This document shows positions 59,415 through 64,000 of a stretch of 64,000 nt of DNA, in pieces. The first letter of the stretch is position 1, and every line of letters begins with the position of its first letter. The translations under genes and the position numbers were made by a program. This stretch comes from JACCQS01 sp050999295. GTDB lineage: Bacteria > Actinomycetota > Actinomycetes > Mycobacteriales > Geodermatophilaceae. Location: assembly GCA_050999295.1 (NCBI GenBank), contig JBPCPI010000089.1, forward strand, positions 1 to 64,000, given 5' to 3'. Below the pieces are notes generated by a model that did not search any database, was not told the DNA's origin, and saw nothing but the letters and a program-made list of their open reading frames with translations.

Positions 59415-60572
59415 ATGGGGGCCATGGATCGCGACAACCCCCACGACATTTTCCAGCAAGACGGCGCGGCGCACAGCTTCGACGTCGTCATTCGCGGCTA
59501 TGACCGCTCGCAGGTACATGACGTCGTCGACCGGTTAGACGCCGAGCTCCGGGTCGCCCTGGCCGACAAGGACGCCTCAGCCGCCCGAGCCGCCGAACTG
59601 GCCAGTCATCTCGGCGGCGCCCAAGCTGAACTGGAATCTCTGCGCCAGAAGGCTGAATCCGCGGCCGCACCCAACTTCGAATCCATGGGTGCGCGTATCT
59701 CGCACATGCTCAAACTGGCCGAGGAAGAGGCCAATGACATCCGGCGCAGCGCGCTCGAGGGCCAGACCCGTGCCCAGGCCGAACTCAAGGCCACCACCGA
59801 GGAGGGCGAGCGGGTCCGCACCGAGGCGCATGCCCAGGCCAAGCGGATGACCGAGGAAGCCCAAGCCGAAGCACGTCGGGTGACCGTGGAGGCCAAGGAT
59901 GCCGCCGCCAAGACGGTCGCCGAGGCCAAGAAGCAGTCCGACGAACTCAACGGACGCGCCCGCGCAGCCGTCGAACAAGCCGAGATGGCCAGCAAGGCCC
60001 GGGTGGCCAAGATCGAGGAGGACTTCCAACTCGCACAGAAGGCTCGCCGGGCGGAGGCCGCCCGCGTGGAACAGGAGCGCGACCAATCCTCGCGCCGCGA
60101 CGCCCAGAACCGGATCGAGCAGGCCCAGCGCCGCTCCGATGAGATGGTGGCTGCCGCCAAACAGCGGGTCACCGACCTAGACGCCCAACGAACCGAACTC
60201 CATGCCCGGTTGAATCAGGTGCGCGAACTGTTGAGCAAGCTCCCCGAGATCGGTCCCGCAACGGTCATCGAAGCCAACGACGCTGCGTCCAAGCCGAAGC
60301 CGCCAGCGCCGCAGGCGCGCAACGGGCCGCCCGAAACTCCGGAGAACGCCGCGGCGGCCAGTGCACCGGATCCGAAGGTCGCGGCAGCGGCGGATTCAGC
60401 TAAGGAGCCGGCGAACTCAGGGCCAGATGTTAACTCAGGGTCAGCTGACACAGAGCGTGAGATCGATCCGCCGACCGACGTTCAGGGGACTCCGCCGCCT
60501 CCGCCGGCAACGCCGCCCAGTTGGCCGGCGAACGCGCCGACCCAGGCCATCCCGATTCCCCGTCAGGGCTGA
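59415..60572 (+). CDS. DivIVA-domain coiled-coil protein
   Basis: 385 residues (ATG at 59424 is an alternative start). An N-terminal DivIVA-like lipid-binding region (HSFDVVIRGYDRSQVHDVVDRLD) is followed by about 230 residues of coiled coil rich in A, E, R, K and Q, and a proline/alanine-rich tail (about 285-385) with PPPPPATPP. It resembles Wag31/SepIVA-type cytoskeletal proteins that organise polar or septal growth. Not the main Wag31, which is shorter and lies in the dcw cluster; its precise role is unknown. Confidence 0.75.
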   Translation: MGAMDRDNPHDIFQQDGAAHSFDVVIRGYDRSQVHDVVDRLDAELRVALADKDASAARAAELASHLGGAQAELESLRQKAESAAAPNFESMGARISHMLKLAEEEANDIRRSALEGQTRAQAELKATTEEGERVRTEAHAQAKRMTEEAQAEARRVTVEAKDAAAKTVAEAKKQSDELNGRARAAVEQAEMASKARVAKIEEDFQLAQKARRAEAARVEQERDQSSRRDAQNRIEQAQRRSDEMVAAAKQRVTDLDAQRTELHARLNQVRELLSKLPEIGPATVIEANDAASKPKPPAPQARNGPPETPENAAAASAPDPKVAAAADSAKEPANSGPDVNSGSADTEREIDPPTDVQGTPPPPPATPPSWPANAPTQAIPIPRQG

Positions 60573-61336
60573 GCCGGCTGGTAGTAGTCCGGTAGGGGGT
60601 AGGCGGCGGGATTGAGCCGGGCGACGATCTCGTCGAGCACCCGCTCGGTATGACCGACGAACAGGTGCCTGGCGCCCTCGACCGCGACCACCTCGGCCTG
60701 TGGGATCGCGGAGAACCGCTGGCGGGCGGCCGCCGGCCTGAGATAGTCGTCGAACTCCGGTACGAGGGCGACCACCGGCTTGCCTGATTCCGCCCAGACG
60801 TCCAGATCGCCCGCCGTCGCGTAACGCAATGGCGGGGAGATCAGGATGGCCCCGCAGATCCCGGGGTCGCAGCCATACTTCAAGGTGAGATCGGTACCGA
60901 ACGACCAGCCGACCAGCCACGGCTGGGACAACTCGATGAATTCGGCGTACTCGATCGCCGCGGCCACGTCGAAGCGCTCCTGGATCGCGTGCGAGAACTC
61001 CCCCGCCGAGCGACCGTGCTCGCTCTTGGTGCCTCTGGTGTTGAACCGCAGTACAGCGAAGTCAGCCAGCGCGGGTAGTCGGTTGGCAGCCTTGCGGAAC
61101 AGGTGGCTGTCCATCATCCCGCCTTCGGTGGGCAGCGGATGCACGCAGATCATCGTCCCGACGGGGAGACGGGACTGCGGAAGGGCCAGTTCGGCGACCA
61201 GGTCGAGACCGTCGGCGGTCTGCAGGGTGAGCGGCTGCCGACGCGAGGGCAGAACCGTTGTCCCGCGGATCTGGATCGGGGGTTGCTGATTTACCCCAGC
61301 CAACGCACTATCTGGGCTCCGCCCGTCCGATATCAC
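60563..61336 (-). CDS. Alpha/beta hydrolase
   Basis: 257 residues from the GTG at 61336, which overlaps the stop of the zinc-ribbon gene (GTGA); longer readings run through that gene in another frame. Alpha/beta fold: CVHPLPTEGGMMDSHL, VLRFNTRGTKSEHG, GWSFGTDL as nucleophile elbow (G-x-S-x-G), VALVPEFDDYLRP acid turn, and GARHLFVGH with the catalytic His. Similar to the actinobacterial 'dienelactone-type/YcjY' hydrolases. Substrate unknown. The 3' end overlaps that of the DivIVA gene by 10 bases. Confidence 0.82.
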   Translation of the reverse strand: MISDGRSPDSALAGVNQQPPIQIRGTTVLPSRRQPLTLQTADGLDLVAELALPQSRLPVGTMICVHPLPTEGGMMDSHLFRKAANRLPALADFAVLRFNTRGTKSEHGRSAGEFSHAIQERFDVAAAIEYAEFIELSQPWLVGWSFGTDLTLKYGCDPGICGAILISPPLRYATAGDLDVWAESGKPVVALVPEFDDYLRPAAARQRFSAIPQAEVVAVEGARHLFVGHTERVLDEIVARLNPAAYPLPDYYQPAQP

Positions 61337-61632
61337 CAGTGGCTCCGGCCAGGATTGCGGCGTCGACGCGAGTGCCAGCACGTACGGTGCCAATGCCTGC
61401 GGTCCCCCGCTGCTGCGTCCTCCGCCGCCCACACCACCAGATGTGGTGTGGCGGGGCGGATCTCGTGATCGCAGCCCGGACACCGATAGGTCTTCGTACT
61501 CGCGGCGCCCGTGACCGGGCGGACGACCCAGTCGCCGTCGAAGCCCGACTCGTGCTGATCGCCCATGAAGGGCTCGGCCGCGTCCCCTTTTTCTGTGGCA
61601 GGCCGCTCGCGGGGCCTGGAACGGCGTGGCAT
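61333..61632 (-). CDS. Small zinc-ribbon-like protein
   Basis: 99 residues from the ATG at 61632, whose first base is shared with the dehydrogenase stop (TGATG). A basic N terminus (MPRRSRPRERP), then YRCPGCDHEIRP and a closing RRHWHRTCW: a CxxC plus HxH...C arrangement that should bind zinc. The family is common in actinobacteria and has no established function. It lies between, and is coupled to, the dehydrogenase and the hydrolase. Confidence 0.78.
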   Translation of the reverse strand: MPRRSRPRERPATEKGDAAEPFMGDQHESGFDGDWVVRPVTGAASTKTYRCPGCDHEIRPATPHLVVWAAEDAAAGDRRHWHRTCWHSRRRRNPGRSHW

Positions 61633-63410
61633 CAGTGCGTGTAGTCGCGAAAGCCCTTGCCGGTCTTGCGGCCCAGGTAGCCCGCCGTGACCAGATGCTC
61701 CAGCAGTGTGGCGGGCGCGAATCCCGGTTCCCGGAACTCCAGATAGAGCGTCCGTTGGATCGCCAGCGCTACATCCAGGCCCACGACGTCCAGTAGCTCG
61801 AACGGGCCCATGGGATAACCGCATCCCACTTTCATTGCCGAGTCGATGTCATCGGAGGTCGCGTAGTGGGCCTGGAGCATCTTCACCGCGTCGTTGAGGT
61901 ACGGAAAGAGTAGTGCGTTGACGACGAACCCGGCGCGATCGGCGCAGGTGGCCGGATGTTTGCCGAGTCTTGTGCAGAACTCCTGCGCGGTCGGGACGAT
62001 GTCGACGGCAGTCGAGATCGTCGGGACGATCTCGACGAGCTTCATCACGGTCGCGGGGTTGAAGAAGTGCAGCCCGACGACGTCGCTCGGGCGCTCACTG
62101 GCCCTGGCGCACTCCACGACTGGGAGGCCGGACGTGGTAGTGGCAAGAACGGCACCGGGTTTGGCGATCTCGCCGAGATTGGCGAAGAGCACCTGCTTGA
62201 CGCTCAGGTCTTCGATCACCGCCTCGACGATCAGGTCAGCGGAAGCCAGGTCGTCGAGGTCGGTCGTCCCGGTGACCCGAGCCAGTGCAGCGTCGCGCTC
62301 GGCCTGCTCCAGACGTCCTCGGCCGACCGCCTTGTCCGAAGACGTGGCCAGCGCAGCGATCACGCCCTGGACCTTGTCCTTGCTCCGCGCGACGAAGCAG
62401 ACCTCGTAGCCACCTCTCGCGAAGACCTCGATGATCCCGGTGGCCATCGTGCCGGAGCCGACGACGCCGACCTGTTGCACGGTCCGCGTGGTGACCTGCT
62501 CCTCCGATGCTTCGGGGGTCTGGGAATCGTCGATGACCTGTGGACTGTCGCGTTCGGCGTAGCTGTAGAAACCGCGGCCGGATTTCCGGCCGAGCAGGCC
62601 GGCGGTCACCATCTGCTTGATCAGCGGGCTCGGAGCATGCAGCCGGTCACGCGACTGCTTGTACATCGTGTCGAGGCTCTCGTAGGCGGTGTCGATGCCG
62701 ATCAGGTCCATCAGGGCCAACGGCCCCATCGGCAGACCGCAGCCCAGCCGCATCGCTGCGTCGATGTCTTCCCTTGTGGCGTAATGCGTCTCATACATCG
62801 ACACGGCGTGGTTGAGATAGCCGAACAGCAGGGCGTTGGCGATGAACCCCGCCTTGTCGCCGATCGTCACGTCGGTCTTGCCCAGCCGTACGGCCAGCGC
62901 TTCGACGTCCTCGATCACCGCAGGGTCAGTGACGACCGTTCGGACGACCTCGACCAGTTTCATCACCGGCGCCGGGTTGAAGAAGTGCAGTCCGATGACC
63001 TTGCTCGGGCGTCCGGTCGCGACCGAGATCTCGGTGACCGACAGGGACGAGGTGTTCGTGGCCAGGATGGTGTCCGGTGGACAGATCGCGTCCAGTTTGG
63101 CGAACACATCTGCCTTCAGGTCGAGATGTTCCGGAACTGCCTCCACGACCAGTTCGGCCTCGGCCAGATCCTGCAGATCGGTACTGAACGTGATCCGCGA
63201 CAGCAGCTCACTGCGGCTGGCCCCGTCGAGCTTACCGCGCTCGACCGCCCGGGACGTCGAACCCTCGATATGTGCGCGACCGCGACTCAGGGCCGCATCG
63301 TCGATCTCGACTCCAGTGACATCCAACCCAGAGCGGGCGAAGACCTCGACGATCCCGGCACCCATCGTGCCCAGTCCGACCACGCCGACCTTGGCCAGTT
63401 CCCGTGCCAC
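61632..63410 (-). CDS. Tandem 3-hydroxyacyl-CoA dehydrogenase fusion
   Basis: 592 residues from the GTG at 63410 (GGAG upstream). Two complete 3-hydroxybutyryl-CoA-dehydrogenase units: VGLGTMGAGIVEV near residue 9 and VGSGTMATGIIEV near 318, each followed by GLHFFNPA(P/T)VMKLVE and a C-terminal helical domain. In repeat 1 the active-site region reads NTSSLS; in repeat 2 it reads TTSGLP, so the catalytic serine environment differs and the second half may be weakened or structural. Oxidises or reduces 3-hydroxyacyl-CoA, feeding the crotonyl-CoA used by Ccr. Confidence 0.92.
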   Translation of the reverse strand: MARELAKVGVVGLGTMGAGIVEVFARSGLDVTGVEIDDAALSRGRAHIEGSTSRAVERGKLDGASRSELLSRITFSTDLQDLAEAELVVEAVPEHLDLKADVFAKLDAICPPDTILATNTSSLSVTEISVATGRPSKVIGLHFFNPAPVMKLVEVVRTVVTDPAVIEDVEALAVRLGKTDVTIGDKAGFIANALLFGYLNHAVSMYETHYATREDIDAAMRLGCGLPMGPLALMDLIGIDTAYESLDTMYKQSRDRLHAPSPLIKQMVTAGLLGRKSGRGFYSYAERDSPQVIDDSQTPEASEEQVTTRTVQQVGVVGSGTMATGIIEVFARGGYEVCFVARSKDKVQGVIAALATSSDKAVGRGRLEQAERDAALARVTGTTDLDDLASADLIVEAVIEDLSVKQVLFANLGEIAKPGAVLATTTSGLPVVECARASERPSDVVGLHFFNPATVMKLVEIVPTISTAVDIVPTAQEFCTRLGKHPATCADRAGFVVNALLFPYLNDAVKMLQAHYATSDDIDSAMKVGCGYPMGPFELLDVVGLDVALAIQRTLYLEFREPGFAPATLLEHLVTAGYLGRKTGKGFRDYTH

Positions 63411-63530
63411 CTGAAACTCCTCGATTCGCCATCGATGATCGCCTCGGCCCAGTCTCTCAGCCGGCGGTCTGCCGGCCGGGCGCACCTGGCGTTTGCTGGC
63501 AAACCGCCAGAATCTGACCTCGGGCGATTC

Positions 63531-64000
63531 TCAGCTGCGCGGGCGGCGGCGCCCGTAGCGAAGTCGGACGGCCGACAGTAGCGCCGCGGTCAGTACAGAG
63601 TTGCGTTTGAAGGATTGCAGGATCAGCGGGGCGGCTACCTGTTGGTCCACAATGGCGTGCGCCCAGGAGAACTCACGTAGCCCGTCGGCGCCGTGAATCC
63701 GGCCGAACCCGGAATCGCCGACACCGCCGAAGGGCATCGAAGGGATGACCGCGAACGTGATCACCGAGTTGATGCTGGTCATCCCCGCGCGCAGTCGCTG
63801 GGCGATCTCCATGCCACGTCGTCGGGAAAAGACGGCGCTGGACAGCCCGAAGTCCGACCCATTGGCCCGCTCGAGCGCCTCGTCGATGTCGCGGACCCGG
63901 CCGACGGTGATCGTCGGCCCGAACGTCTCGTCGGTCACCGCCGGTCGGTCCTCGGGGGTGTTGATCAGGATCGTCGGATCGACGTAGGGCGGGTGCACCG
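63531..64000 (-). CDS. Aldehyde dehydrogenase, C-terminal part
   Basis: Partial gene; its N terminus lies beyond the window end. ALDH C-terminal features: PTILINTPEDRPAVTDETFGPTITV, ANGSDFGLSSAVFS, and MPFGGVGDSGFGRIHG. The C terminus after it (about 50 residues, QSFKRNSVLTAALLSAVRLRYGRR) is basic and hydrophobic, as in membrane-associated fatty aldehyde dehydrogenases. The catalytic cysteine is outside the window. Confidence 0.88.
   Translation of the reverse strand, partial: VHPPYVDPTILINTPEDRPAVTDETFGPTITVGRVRDIDEALERANGSDFGLSSAVFSRRRGMEIAQRLRAGMTSINSVITFAVIPSMPFGGVGDSGFGRIHGADGLREFSWAHAIVDQQVAAPLILQSFKRNSVLTAALLSAVRLRYGRRRPRS

Overview
High-GC DNA with many GTG/TTG starts, stop-start overlaps (ATGA, GTGA, TGATG) and several probable leaderless promoters. 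The gene content (TreS-maltokinase-GlgB, F420-type luciferase-like oxidoreductase, DivIVA-like coiled-coil protein, PASTA-less Ser/Thr kinase, crotonyl-CoA carboxylase/reductase, isobutyryl-CoA-type mutase) indicates an actinobacterium (Actinomycetota). I cannot name the genus.

Layout. (1) 39-14173, core: secreted AMIN-like protein; treS-mak-glgB operon; two tandem HExxH lipoproteins; thioredoxin/TPR protein; Ser/Thr kinase; acyl-CoA mutase of isobutyryl-CoA type with a MarR regulator and a double palindromic operator. (2) 14197-15836: an insertion sequence with 19-bp terminal repeats and a frameshifted transposase. (3) 16010-27620: the most interesting region, a compact biosynthetic cluster. 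Eight genes on the minus strand (AurF-like diiron oxygenase, amino acid:[carrier protein] ligase, B12-binding radical SAM enzyme, two O-methyltransferases, nitronate-monooxygenase-like flavoprotein, AcpS-type phosphopantetheinyl transferase, carrier protein) diverge from a P450-ferredoxin reductase-ferredoxin operon. The two promoters lie on a mirrored 29-bp inverted repeat. (4) 27661-30150: a GntR paralogue, a collapsed copy of the TRAP locus found 6.5 kb downstream, a truncated IS630 transposase, a DUF3883-like pseudogene and a tRNA 3'-end fragment; together these look like recombination scars of an island. (5) 30316-43240, catabolic/uptake accessory region: amidohydrolase, MIP18/DUF59 protein, IclR regulator, MFS, GntR paralogue, DctPQM TRAP transporter, PPC-domain protein, two-subunit 2-oxoacid/acetoin dehydrogenase E1 with a free lipoyl domain, SDR, MHS-type MFS. 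(6) 43397-50248: thiamin block with TPP riboswitch, CytX, ThiE, ThiO, ThiS, ThiG, TenI-like, ThiD, and two divergent TenA-like genes. (7) 50335-64000, core: carotenoid-desaturase-like oxidoreductase, MeaB, thiolase, methylmalonyl-CoA epimerase, uracil-DNA glycosylase, SDR-DUF2867, F420 enzyme, Ccr, DivIVA-like protein, alpha/beta hydrolase, zinc-ribbon protein, double 3-hydroxyacyl-CoA dehydrogenase, aldehyde dehydrogenase (cut by the window end).

How it fits together. The carrier protein, its phosphopantetheinyl transferase and the SerRS-like ligase suggest that an amino acid is tethered to the carrier protein and then N-oxidised, C-methylated, O-methylated and hydroxylated. Three FadR/GntR paralogues lie in or near the region. 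Two carry the same TGGTCCTACCA element over their own -10 box, and closely similar elements sit in the divergent cluster promoter, so the biosynthetic cluster and the TRAP/dehydrogenase region may share a regulon. Separately, Ccr, the ICM-like mutase, epimerase, MeaB, thiolase and 3-hydroxyacyl-CoA dehydrogenase are consistent with C4/C5 acyl-CoA (ethylmalonyl/isobutyryl/methylmalonyl) interconversion.
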